A stretch of 5,095 nucleotides of DNA. Origin: an uncultured Clostridia bacterium (lineage in GTDB: Bacteria > Bacillota_A > Clostridia > Oscillospirales > Oscillospiraceae). Under the pieces are notes generated by a model. It saw nothing but the letters and a program-made list of their open reading frames with translations. It did no database searches and was not told the origin of the DNA. Shown here piece by piece: positions 1-5,095 of the stretch. The stretch lies in NCBI GenBank assembly GCA_946405325.1, contig CAMJGU010000081.1, positions 1 to 5,095 of the forward strand. The letters are read 5' to 3'. Position 1 is the first letter of the stretch, and every line of letters starts with the position of its first letter. Position numbers and translations under genes: made by a program.

Positions 1-255
1 GCCAATCTGCTGAAGCTCTTCGGCGACCCGACGCGCGCGCGGCTGCTGCACGCGCTGGAGCTGCACGAGCTTTGCGTCTGCGATCTCGCGGCGCTGCTGG
101 GCGTCACGAAGTCTGCGGTATCGCATCAGCTCAAGGCGCTGCGGCTCGCCAATCTCGTCAAGCCGCGGCGCGACGGGCAGGTGGTCTACTACTCGCTCGC
201 CGACGACCATGTGCGCGCCATTTTGAACATGGGATTTGAGCATATTCGGGAATGA
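1..255 (+). CDS. ArsR/SmtB-family metal-sensing transcriptional repressor (C-terminal 84 residues, 5' truncated by window edge)
   Basis: The reading frame is open from base 1 to TGA 253-255, so the N-terminus is missing. The fragment is a winged-helix ArsR-type DNA-binding domain. It opens with the family's F-G-D-P-T-R-x-R-L-L helix (fragment residues 7-16), has the recognition helix around VTKSAVSHQLKAL (35-47), and a wing ending in GQVVYYSL (59-66). Two metal-site signatures are visible. C25-V-C27 is the ELCVCDL motif of the alpha-3 site of CadC/SmtB-type sensors. D68-x-H70-x10-H81-x2-E84 fits the alpha-5 Zn site exactly, with E84 the last residue. Known relatives repress efflux genes until Zn, Cd or Pb binds. 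Here the gene is first in an apparent operon with an HMA protein and a P1B ATPase, so it probably controls them. Its promoter and operator lie outside the window. Metal specificity is inferred; any N-terminal cysteines completing an alpha-3N site cannot be seen. Confidence 0.93.
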   Translation, partial: ANLLKLFGDPTRARLLHALELHELCVCDLAALLGVTKSAVSHQLKALRLANLVKPRRDGQVVYYSLADDHVRAILNMGFEHIRE

Positions 256-260
256 GGAGG
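254..260 (+). promoter_or_regulatory. Shine-Dalgarno (GAGGAGG) deciding the GTG start of the HMA protein gene
   Basis: GAGGAGG at 254-260 overlaps the TGA stop of the repressor and stands 8 bases before GTG 269. This is a near-ideal ribosome binding site at ideal spacing. It supports GTG 269 over the in-frame TTG at 236, which lies inside the repressor gene. The overlap of stop codon and ribosome binding site also suggests translational coupling between the two genes. Confidence 0.85.
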
Positions 261-268
261 ACGAAACC

Positions 269-484
269 GTGAAGAAGAAATTCAAGTGTGAGGTCGACTG
301 CGCCAACTGCGCACAGAAGTTACAGGACGCGCTGAGCAAGCTCGACGGCGTGGACGAGGTGTCCGTCAACTTTATGACCCAGAAGCTGACCCTCGTTGCC
401 GCGGACGAGAAGTTTGACGAGGTGTTCAACGCCGTGGTCAAAAAGGCAAAGCAGATCGAGCCGGACACCGTGATCTCCGCATAA
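269..484 (+). CDS. Free-standing HMA (heavy-metal-associated) domain protein, CopZ-like fold, probable Zn/Cd type
   Basis: This 71-residue protein is a single ferredoxin-like HMA domain. After a basic start (KKKF) comes the metal loop V9-D10-C11-A12-N13-C14-A15, followed by the helix QKLQDALSKLDGV and the strand DEVSVNFMTQKLTLV; it ends at TAA 482-484. In characterised ZntA-type domains an Asp directly before the first Cys (DCxxC) helps ligate Zn, whereas copper-type domains usually have MTCxxC, so Zn/Cd/Pb is favoured here. An extra cysteine, C7, lies four residues before the motif and could be a further ligand. The start is GTG 269, chosen for the ribosome binding site at 254-260. The gene begins 13 bases after the repressor stop and ends 6 bases before the ATPase start. 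It probably acts in the cytosol as the detached metal-binding domain or chaperone of that ATPase, which lacks one of its own. The delivery role is inference. Confidence 0.88.
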   Translation: MKKKFKCEVDCANCAQKLQDALSKLDGVDEVSVNFMTQKLTLVAADEKFDEVFNAVVKKAKQIEPDTVISA

Positions 485-490
485 GCAGCC

Positions 491-2368
491 ATGACGGATA
501 AGCAAAAAAAGATGCGCACGCGCATCCTTGTCGTGCTCGCCCTCTACGCTGCGGTATTCGCCTTTGACCGATTGCTGCTGCCGGATTGGCTGCCGGAGAT
601 CGCGCGGCTGCCGCTGTACATCGTGCCGTACCTGCTCATCGGCTGGGACGTGCTGCGCAAGGCTTGGACGAACATCCGGCATGGGCAGGCGTTCGACGAG
701 TGCTTTCTCATGGCGGTGGCGACCATCGCCGCGTTCGCCATCGGTGAATATGCCGAGGCCACGGCGGTCATGCTGTTCTACCAGATCGGCGAGCTGTTTC
801 AGGGCGTCGCCGTGGGCAAGGCCCGCGCCTCCGTCGCGGAGCTGATGAGCATTACGCCGGAGTATGCGAACTACGAAACCGTCACCGGAAACCTGCGGAC
901 GATGGATCCGGAGGACATCCGCGTTGGCAGCGTCATTGTGGTCAAGGCAGGCGAGCGCGTGCCGCTCGATGGCGTGGTGCTGACCGGCGAGAGCTACGTG
1001 GACACCTCCGCGCTGACCGGCGAATCCGTGCCGCGGCGCGTCACGGTGGGCGACGAGGTGTTCAGCGGCACCATCAACGGCGACGGCCCGCTCCGCGTGC
1101 GCACCACCAAGGCGTACGAGGATTCCACCGTCAGCAAGGTGCTGGAGCTGGTGGAAAACGCCAGCGAGAAAAAGGCGCGGCTGGAGCAGTTCATCACCCG
1201 CTTTGCCCGCGTCTACACCCCGGTGGTAACGATCAGCGCACTGCTGCTCGCGCTGTTTCCGCCGCTTTTCTTCCATCAGCCGCTGGGCGAATGGATCCGC
1301 CGCGCGTGCATCTTTCTCATCGTCTCTTGCCCCTGTGCGCTGGTGATCTCGGTGCCGCTGGGCTTCTTCGGCGGCATCGGCGCCGCCTCGCGCATCGGCG
1401 TGCTGGTCAAGGGCGGCAACTACCTCGAAGCCCTCGCGGAATGCGATACGCTGGTGGTGGACAAGACCGGTACGCTGACCATGGGCGATTTCAAGGTCAC
1501 CCAGTTCATCCCCGCCGAGGGGCACCGCACGGACGAACTGATGATGGCCGCCGTGAACGCGGAGGCATTTTCCAACCACCCGGTGGCGGTCTCGCTCCGC
1601 GCGGTGTACAGCGAGCCGATCAACACCTCGCGGCTCACCGACATGCACGAGCTGCCGGGTCTCGGCACCCACGGCTACTGGAACGGCAAGGAGCTGATGG
1701 CGGGCAACGCCAAGCTGCTGGCGCAGTACGGCATCCAATGCACGCCGCGCACCGAGCTGGGCACCGTGGTCCACGTCGCCTATGACGGCGAGTACTTGGG
1801 CTGCTTCGTCGCCTCCGACACGATCCGCGACGGCGCCGCCGAGGCGATGAAGGGCATCAAGAAGGCCGGCGTCCGGGAGATCGTGATGCTCTCCGGCGAT
1901 CTGACGGTACTCGTGGAGGGCACGGCGGCGCTGTTGGGCATCGACACCGCGTACGGCGAGCTGATGCCCGCCGACAAGGTCGCAAAGCTGGAAGAGCTGC
2001 TGAACCGTCCCGGCCGCCGCGGCAAGGTCGCCTATGCGGGCGACGGCATCAACGACGCGCCGTCGCTGATGCGCGCGGACGTGGGCATCGCCATGGGAAA
2101 GCTCGGCTCCGACGCCGCCATCGAGGCGGCGGACATCGTACTCATGGACGATGGGCTGAGCAAGATCGCCGCCACCGTTGGCATCGCCCACAAGACCACG
2201 CGCATCGTGCGGGAGAACGTGGCGTTCGCGCTGATCGTGAAGTTCGCCGTACTGATCCTCGGCGCGCTGGGCTACGCCACCATGTGGCTCGCCGTGTTCG
2301 GCGACGTGGGCGTTACGGTGCTGGCGGTGCTCAACTCCATGCGCTGCCTTTCCTACAAGAAAAAATAA
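491..2368 (+). CDS. cadA: P1B-type heavy-metal-translocating ATPase (Zn2+/Cd2+/Pb2+ exporter, CadA/ZntA type)
   Basis: This 625-residue membrane pump should use ATP to export divalent soft metals from the cytosol. Motifs in order: actuator TGES 176-179; membrane metal site C280-P-C282 in [11 protein letters not shown]; phosphorylation motif DKTGTLT with D324; the P1B nucleotide-binding H363-P364; MLSGD 466-470; hinge GDGINDAP 517-524. In the last two helices K583 and D605 (in DVGVT) correspond to the conserved Lys and Asp of Zn-type (P1B-2) pumps, supporting Zn/Cd/Pb over Cu. Likely membrane helices are near 12-29, 40-56, 70-84, 87-106, 243-260, 270-291, 575-594 and 597-616, giving the usual eight. 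It is shorter than many CadA proteins because the first helix begins at about residue 12, with no N-terminal HMA domain; that function is encoded just upstream. ATG 491 has no clear Shine-Dalgarno but follows the upstream stop by 6 bases, so coupled translation is likely. ATG 512 (residue 8) is a possible alternative start. Confidence 0.95.
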   Translation: MTDKQKKMRTRILVVLALYAAVFAFDRLLLPDWLPEIARLPLYIVPYLLIGWDVLRKAWTNIRHGQAFDECFLMAVATIAAFAIGEYAEATAVMLFYQIGELFQGVAVGKARASVAELMSITPEYANYETVTGNLRTMDPEDIRVGSVIVVKAGERVPLDGVVLTGESYVDTSALTGESVPRRVTVGDEVFSGTINGDGPLRVRTTKAYEDSTVSKVLELVENASEKKARLEQFITRFARVYTPVVTISALLLALFPPLFFHQPLGEWIRRACIFLIVSCPCALVISVPLGFFGGIGAASRIGVLVKGGNYLEALAECDTLVVDKTGTLTMGDFKVTQFIPAEGHRTDELMMAAVNAEAFSNHPVAVSLRAVYSEPINTSRLTDMHELPGLGTHGYWNGKELMAGNAKLLAQYGIQCTPRTELGTVVHVAYDGEYLGCFVASDTIRDGAAEAMKGIKKAGVREIVMLSGDLTVLVEGTAALLGIDTAYGELMPADKVAKLEELLNRPGRRGKVAYAGDGINDAPSLMRADVGIAMGKLGSDAAIEAADIVLMDDGLSKIAATVGIAHKTTRIVRENVAFALIVKFAVLILGALGYATMWLAVFGDVGVTVLAVLNSMRCLSYKKK

Positions 2369-2396
2369 GAGCTGCGTTCCGTAGCTCTTATTTTTT
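2360..2396. terminator. Symmetrical, probably bidirectional intrinsic terminator between convergent operons
   Basis: A perfect 14-bp inverted repeat pairs 2360-2373 (A6-TAAGAGCT) with 2383-2396 (AGCTCTTA-T6). The 9-base loop can extend the stem by G-T, C-G and G-C pairs to leave a 3-base loop. Both strands read as a GAGCT-containing stem followed by six T residues, so it should stop transcription of the ATPase operon on + and the methyltransferase operon on -. Both genes end inside it: the ATPase TAA (2366-2368) is in the left arm and the methyltransferase stop (2388-2390, TTA on +) is in the right arm, directly opposite. The terminal lysine codons of both proteins supply the A/T tracts. Confidence 0.9.
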
Positions 2397-3191
2397 ACCC
2401 AGTTCCCAGAACGCCACCGCGCTCGCCGCGGCGACGTTCAGCGAATCGACGCCCCGCGACATCGGAATACGCACGGTGTAATCGCAGTCTGCAATGGTGC
2501 GCGGCGCGAGACCGTCTCCCTCTGTACCGAGCACGACGGCGAGCTTCGGCTCCGCCGCCACCGCCGCGTCGTCGATGGACACCGATTCGTCCGTCAGCGC
2601 CATCGCGGCGGTCTTAAAGCCCAGCGCGTGCAGCCGCGCACTCCAATCCGCGTCCACGTGCGTCCATGGGATCAGAAACACGTTGCCCATGCTCACGCGC
2701 ACCGCGCGGCGATAGAGCGGGTCGGCACAGCCCTGCGTCAGCAGCACCGCGTCCATGCCCAGTGCCGCCGCGCTGCGAAAGATCGCGCCGACGTTGGTGG
2801 GGTTCATCACGTCCTCCAGCACCGCGACGCGACGCGCGTTCGCGCAGACTTCTTCCACGCTTGGCTCCGCCTTGCGCCGCATGGCGCAGAGCACGCCGCG
2901 GGTCAGCTGAAAGCCCACCAGATGCGTCAGCACCTCCAGCGGCGCGGTGTAAACCGGCACGTCACAGCGCGCGACGATCTCTCGCGCCTCGCCCTCGATG
3001 TGCTTCGGCTCGAGCAGCAGCGACATCGGCTCATAGCCCGCGTCCAGCGCCCGCTCGATGACCTTGGGGCTCTCCGCGATGAAAAGCCCGCTCAGCGGCT
3101 CGTCATAGCGCAGCAGCTCGCGCTCGGAAAGCCGCGCGTAAACGTCCAGCTCCGGCGCAGCGAAGTCCGTGATCTCATGGATCTCGCGCAT
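2388..3191 (-). CDS. TrmH/SpoU-family RNA 2'-O-ribose methyltransferase
   Basis: This 267-residue protein has the three SPOUT motifs of the TrmH/SpoU family. Motif 1 is EDVMNPTNVGAIFRSA (126-141, with N133 and the usual catalytic-type R139). Motif 2 is LGTEGDGL (221-228). Motif 3 is IPMSRGVDSLNVAAASAVA (242-260), part of the trefoil knot that binds S-adenosylmethionine. The N-terminal 110 residues, with FIAESPKVIERAL (37-49), look like the L30e-like substrate-binding domain common in this family. It should methylate a ribose 2'-OH in rRNA or tRNA in the cytoplasm, but the target nucleotide cannot be read from sequence. The start ATG 3189-3191 is 6 bases after the stop of the preceding gene; on the - strand GGCGGTGA (3198-3205) gives a Shine-Dalgarno-like match overlapping that stop. 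It is the last gene of a three-gene - strand operon and ends in the terminator shared with the metal operon. Confidence 0.93.
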   Translation of the reverse strand: MREIHEITDFAAPELDVYARLSERELLRYDEPLSGLFIAESPKVIERALDAGYEPMSLLLEPKHIEGEAREIVARCDVPVYTAPLEVLTHLVGFQLTRGVLCAMRRKAEPSVEEVCANARRVAVLEDVMNPTNVGAIFRSAAALGMDAVLLTQGCADPLYRRAVRVSMGNVFLIPWTHVDADWSARLHALGFKTAAMALTDESVSIDDAAVAAEPKLAVVLGTEGDGLAPRTIADCDYTVRIPMSRGVDSLNVAAASAVAFWELGKK

Positions 3192-3197
3192 AGCACG

Positions 3198-3926
3198 TCA
3201 CCGCCCGTTCCGCAGCGCCGCCGCTTCGTCCGCAAGCCGCCGCATCATCCGCTCCTCAAAGGAACCGGGGATCGGCGCCGTGCCGCTTCGCGGCAGCAGG
3301 ATCGCCGCGGCGCGCTCCGCCGTCACGCTCTCCAGCTCCACGTCCAGCCCCGCCTGACGCACGGCGTCCTGCAAGGCGTCCATCAGCCGCTGCTTGACCT
3401 TCTGGGAATTCAGCAGCAGTAGTCCCTGCTTTTCAAGGCTCTCGCCCGACAGGTGCGCGCCCATCTGCACCGCCAGCTTCGCGGCGCTCTTCAAAATACC
3501 GTACTCGCTGCCGATGCGCTCGATGCCGTCGCTGACCACGGAGCTGCGCAGCAACGCCGCGTAGTCGATGTCCACCTGCTCCGCGAGCAGCGCAAGTCGG
3601 CTGCCCGGGCGATCCACGGCGGCAAAATGCCCGATGCGCACGATGCTCGCCCCGAACAGCTCCGCGAGGTGGCGGTTGGCGGAATTGCGCATCCGCTCCT
3701 CATGGGCGGACACCAGCCAGACCACCATGCGATCCTTGTCGTCCGCGCTCATCTCGCCCAGCAGCGCGCAGGCAGCGGGAACCGCCTCCGCGCCGAGACC
3801 CGCGAGAAAACGATCCGTCTCGTTCGGCGCGGTCTTGGCGGCGCAGTGCTCCACCAGCTGCGGCAACAGCACCTCCACGCAGCGGCGATAGTCCGCCCGC
3901 GCCACATCCAGTTGAATGTTCAGCAT
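3198..3926 (-). CDS. Unrecognised 242-residue, mostly helical soluble protein
   Basis: I do not recognise this family. The frame is a genuine gene on context: it fills the space between two recognisable genes on the same strand, 9 bases after the Lar-like stop and 6 bases before the methyltransferase start, with GC-rich third positions like its neighbours. No signal peptide or membrane helix is evident. Composition suggests alternating amphipathic helices rich in Ala, Leu, Arg and Glu, for example 11-28, 64-91, 107-128, 143-158 and 172-192, then a short G/P stretch (RSGTAPIPGS, 213-222) and a last charged helix (223-238). It has only two cysteines (C16, C53) and no visible metal site, Walker motif or catalytic signature. 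The start ATG 3924-3926 is preceded by GGGGAG (3939-3944 on -), spaced 12 bases, rather long. Co-transcription with an RNA methyltransferase hints at a translation or RNA link, but that is inference only. Confidence 0.82.
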   Translation of the reverse strand: MLNIQLDVARADYRRCVEVLLPQLVEHCAAKTAPNETDRFLAGLGAEAVPAACALLGEMSADDKDRMVVWLVSAHEERMRNSANRHLAELFGASIVRIGHFAAVDRPGSRLALLAEQVDIDYAALLRSSVVSDGIERIGSEYGILKSAAKLAVQMGAHLSGESLEKQGLLLLNSQKVKQRLMDALQDAVRQAGLDVELESVTAERAAAILLPRSGTAPIPGSFEERMMRRLADEAAALRNGR

Positions 3927-3935
3927 CGCGTCTGC

Positions 3936-4160
3936 TTACTCCCCAAGCTCGCTGCGCAGCACCTTGCCGATGTTCCAGGTGTACGCCGCGCGCTGCGCGG
4001 CCTGCAGGCGCTCCTCCGGCGTTTTGTAGTCAAACGAGCCGGTCTGCGAGCCGCAGTCCATGCACATGACGTACCAGCTCCAGCCGCGCTCTTCCTCCAG
4101 CAGTGCCGCGCCGCCGCAATAGGGGCAGTCCTGCAAATCGATCTGTTCGTAGATATCCAT
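3936..4160 (-). CDS. Small Lar-like zinc-ribbon protein (74 residues)
   Basis: The protein has two zinc-knuckle halves, C12-P-Y-C15-G-G and C33-M-D-C36-G, separated by about 17 residues, and then a helix ending A58-A-Y-T-W62-N63. This CPxCGG ... CxxCG ... A-x-x-x-W-N layout is that of the Lar restriction-alleviation family and many uncharacterised phage and chromosomal zinc ribbons. Rac-prophage Lar modulates type I restriction-modification, but the fold is generic and no restriction genes are visible here, so anti-restriction should not be assumed. The start is ATG 4158-4160, supported by GGAGGAA on - (4166-4172) 5 bases upstream. The frame extends to an ATG at 4277, but that longer form would cover the promoter and this ribosome binding site. 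It is the first gene of the three-gene - strand operon, with a leader of roughly 30 bases. Confidence 0.85.
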   Translation of the reverse strand: MDIYEQIDLQDCPYCGGAALLEEERGWSWYVMCMDCGSQTGSFDYKTPEERLQAAQRAAYTWNIGKVLRSELGE

Positions 4161-4200
4161 TGGTCTTCCTCCGTGTTTGTGTGCCAATCCGTCTCTTCTG

Positions 4201-4228
4201 ATTGTACGGGATATTTTTTCTCTGTCAA
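4201..4228 (-). promoter_or_regulatory. Near-consensus sigma-A-type promoter for the Lar-like/unknown/methyltransferase operon
   Basis: On the - strand a perfect -35 TTGACA (4223-4228) is followed by a 16-base spacer and -10 TACAAT (4201-4206), one mismatch from consensus. Transcription would begin near 4194, leaving about 33 bases before ATG 4160 with the ribosome binding site inside. The match is strong enough to expect high, largely constitutive activity. No obvious operator palindrome overlaps it. Confidence 0.82.
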
Positions 4229-4260
4229 GCCAAAATTCACGGCTTTTTCTCTCCGCCGCC

Positions 4261-4289
4261 TTGCAAAATCCCCCCAATGCGGATATGAT
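4261..4289 (+). promoter_or_regulatory. Sigma-A-type promoter for the membrane-anchored Cys/His protein gene
   Basis: The -35 TTGCAA (4261-4266) and -10 TATGAT (4284-4289) are separated by the ideal 17 bases, each a close match to consensus. A start site near 4296 would give a leader of about 24 bases. It is divergent from the promoter at 4201-4228, with 32 bases between the two -35 boxes. Confidence 0.75.
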
Positions 4290-4305
4290 GGTGCTATCCC
4301 AGTTT

Positions 4306-4311
4306 GAGGAG
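4306..4311 (+). promoter_or_regulatory. Ribosome binding site GAGGAG for the gene starting at 4320
   Basis: GAGGAG at 4306-4311 lies 8 bases before ATG 4320. This fixes the start of the downstream gene and excludes the overlapping frames that also have start codons nearby. Confidence 0.85.
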
Positions 4312-4319
4312 ACCCCATC

Positions 4320-4955
4320 ATGGCAAAAGCCCCCAAAAAGAAAAAAGAGAAAGCGGAAAAGAAATCCCGGCGTCCCAAGCGCGTCCCGCTGCCGAAGGCA
4401 CCGCTCACGGTAAAGGATGTGTTGGTGTCCGTCGTCGCATACGCGTTTCTCGGTCTCAGCTTTATGTGCATGATCCTCGCCATTCAGGCCGCCATGCGCG
4501 GCGACGGGCAGAGCGCCGTCCGCCGGGCGGCATCCTCCCGTCCCTCCGCGCAGACAGCGGCAAACAGTTCCATGTGGTTTGGGCTAAAGGACGGCACCTT
4601 TGTCAACGAATACGGCGATCCCTTTGTGGCGCCCCCGCCTGTGACCTATGAGCCGCCGGCACCGCAGAGCGAAACGCCCACGGCTCCCGCGCCGACACCG
4701 GCACCGACGCCCGAGATCGAAACACCCGAAGCGCCCGCCGGACCGGAAGCTCCCATGCCCGAAGCAGAGTCCGCGCCCGCCCCCGTCACCAACGGGCAGG
4801 ACTGGACGATCATGGTCTGGATCGCCCAGCGGGGCGGAGGCTACCACAGCCGCAGCGACTGTCCGGAGATCGGCTCCGCCACGCCGCGGGAGACCACGAT
4901 CCAGGAGGCCGTCGCGCTGGACTGCACGCGCTGCGACAGCTGCTGGCCCGATTAA
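4320..4955 (+). CDS. Single-pass membrane protein with Pro-rich linker and C-terminal Cys/His (Ada-like/nuclease-associated type) domain
   Basis: I know no gene name for this 211-residue protein, but its architecture is clear. Residues 2-26 are very basic (Lys/Arg-rich). Residues 34-58 form one hydrophobic helix (VLVSVVAYAFLGLSFMCMIL core). Residues 103-156 are a low-complexity Pro/Ala/Glu/Thr linker with PAPTPAPTP. Residues 164-211 form a small domain with G-G-Y175-H176, C181-P, an EA at 196-197, then C202-x2-C205-x2-C208-x-P. The order YH-x4-C-...-EA-...-CxxCxP matches the short zinc-binding-like tail seen on many secreted thermonuclease and ComEC-like proteins; H176, C181, C205 and C208 are the likely ligands. 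By the positive-inside rule the basic end stays in the cytosol and the Cys/His domain is displayed outside. The gene has its own promoter and terminator, so it is a monocistronic unit. Its ligand and role are unknown; no nuclease domain is present. Confidence 0.87.
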   Translation: MAKAPKKKKEKAEKKSRRPKRVPLPKAPLTVKDVLVSVVAYAFLGLSFMCMILAIQAAMRGDGQSAVRRAASSRPSAQTAANSSMWFGLKDGTFVNEYGDPFVAPPPVTYEPPAPQSETPTAPAPTPAPTPEIETPEAPAGPEAPMPEAESAPAPVTNGQDWTIMVWIAQRGGGYHSRSDCPEIGSATPRETTIQEAVALDCTRCDSCWPD

Positions 4956-4960
4956 AGTTT

Positions 4961-4992
4961 ATACGCCGCCCGAACGGGCGGCGTATTCTTTT
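4961..4992 (+). terminator. Intrinsic terminator after the membrane-anchored Cys/His protein gene
   Basis: A perfect 12-bp repeat pairs 4961-4972 (ATACGCCGCCCG) with 4975-4986; sterically the loop is GAAC. The tail TCTTTT (4987-4992) follows on the + strand, and the hairpin starts 5 bases after the TAA stop at 4953-4955. On the - strand the hairpin is followed by AAACTTTAA, a poor T-tract, so termination of the convergent gene is likely weaker or uses another signal. Confidence 0.88.
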
Positions 4993-5095
4993 ACAGGATC
5001 AGCCGCGCGGCGGACAGCACCGCCAGCAGCAGCAGATTGAGCAGTGAGAACACCAACAGATACTTCCCCGTGTGCGCCTCGCGCCTGCCGGAGTA
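4991..5095 (-). CDS. C-terminal end of a probable membrane protein (34 residues, 5' truncated by window edge)
   Basis: On the - strand a frame is open from the window edge to TAA at 4991-4993. It reads a polar, basic segment (YSGRREAHTGK) followed by a strongly hydrophobic stretch (YLLVFSLLNLLLLAVLSAARLIL) at the extreme C-terminus. That is the shape of a last transmembrane helix of a membrane protein. It converges on the Cys/His protein gene, and its stop codon falls at the end of that gene's terminator tail. Too little is present to name a family, and the upstream coding portion lies outside the window. Confidence 0.6.
   Translation of the reverse strand, partial: YSGRREAHTGKYLLVFSLLNLLLLAVLSAARLIL

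Noticed and set aside
236..268. TTG start at 236 extending the HMA protein by 11 residues
   Set aside because: It would start inside the repressor gene with no Shine-Dalgarno. GTG 269 has GAGGAGG 8 bases upstream, and the added residues are not part of an HMA fold.
320..2191. Open frame of 623 codons on the - strand, opposite the HMA and ATPase genes
   Set aside because: It is an antisense shadow created by GC-rich third positions. Its translation is dominated by His, Arg, Ala, Gly and Asp with no recognisable domain, and the opposite strand carries clear P-type ATPase motifs throughout.
2628..3422. Open frame of 264 codons on the + strand across the methyltransferase and the unknown gene
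   Set aside because: It crosses two well-supported - strand genes, has Arg/His/Gln-rich shadow composition, and lacks a ribosome binding site.
3936..4160. Reading the Lar-like gene as proof of a prophage or anti-restriction island
   Set aside because: There are no phage, integrase or restriction genes and no composition shift around it, and small CPxCGG zinc ribbons are common outside phages.
4227..4245. Weak inverted repeat AAGCC/GGCTT followed by T residues, considered as a terminator or operator
   Set aside because: It is only 5 bp with a 9-base loop, it overlaps the -35 box of the - strand promoter, and no + strand transcript needs termination there. Chance is the simpler explanation.
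4161..4277. N-terminal extension of the Lar-like protein to an ATG at 4277
   Set aside because: It would span the promoter at 4201-4228 and the ribosome binding site at 4166-4172, and the added residues show no domain.
3453..4307. Open frame of 284 codons on the + strand opposite the unknown and Lar-like genes
   Set aside because: It is an antisense shadow that runs through the - strand promoter and the Lar-like gene, with no domain-like sequence.
4650..4790. Repetitive Pro/Ala coding stretch considered as a DNA tandem repeat
   Set aside because: The repeats are low-complexity at the protein level (PAPTPAPTP) with only short imperfect DNA repetition, so a flexible linker explains them.

Overview
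The window looks like chromosomal DNA from a GC-rich member of the Firmicutes, most plausibly a clostridial (Oscillospiraceae-like) anaerobe. This is inferred from Gram-positive-style Shine-Dalgarno sequences (GGAGG, GAGGAG), sigma-A-type promoters in a short AT-rich spacer, strong C/G bias at third codon positions, and the flavour of the P-type ATPase. No tRNA, rRNA, CRISPR array, insertion sequence, integrase or phage structural gene is visible. Coding density is high and the genes are in four transcription units.

Bases 1-2368 (+ strand) hold a heavy-metal efflux operon. It has the C-terminal part of an ArsR/SmtB-type metal-sensing repressor, a 71-residue free-standing HMA metal-binding protein starting at GTG 269, and a 625-residue P1B-type Zn/Cd/Pb ATPase (CadA/ZntA type) that has no HMA domain of its own. 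The likely logic is that metal binds the repressor and releases it from an operator upstream of the window, the small HMA protein then binds cytosolic metal, and the ATPase pumps it out.

Bases 2388-4228 (- strand) hold a three-gene operon read from a near-consensus promoter at 4201-4228. The order is a 74-residue Lar-like zinc-ribbon protein, a 242-residue helical protein that I do not recognise, and a TrmH/SpoU-family RNA 2'-O-methyltransferase. The genes are 6-9 bases apart, and Shine-Dalgarno-like sequences abut or overlap the preceding stop codons, suggesting coupled translation. The metal operon and this operon converge on one symmetrical hairpin terminator (2360-2396) in which their two stop codons pair with each other.

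Bases 4261-4992 (+ strand) form a single-gene unit with its own promoter, ribosome binding site and terminator. It encodes a 211-residue protein with a lysine-rich N-terminus, one membrane helix, a proline-rich linker and a small C-terminal Cys/His domain predicted to lie outside the membrane. From 4991 to the window end, the - strand carries the last 34 codons of another gene, ending in a hydrophobic helix. Its stop codon sits in the T-rich tail of the preceding terminator.

Most of this is recognisable. The least explained parts are the 242-residue protein between the Lar-like and methyltransferase genes and the membrane-anchored Cys/His protein. I see no strong evidence for a wholly new multi-gene system.
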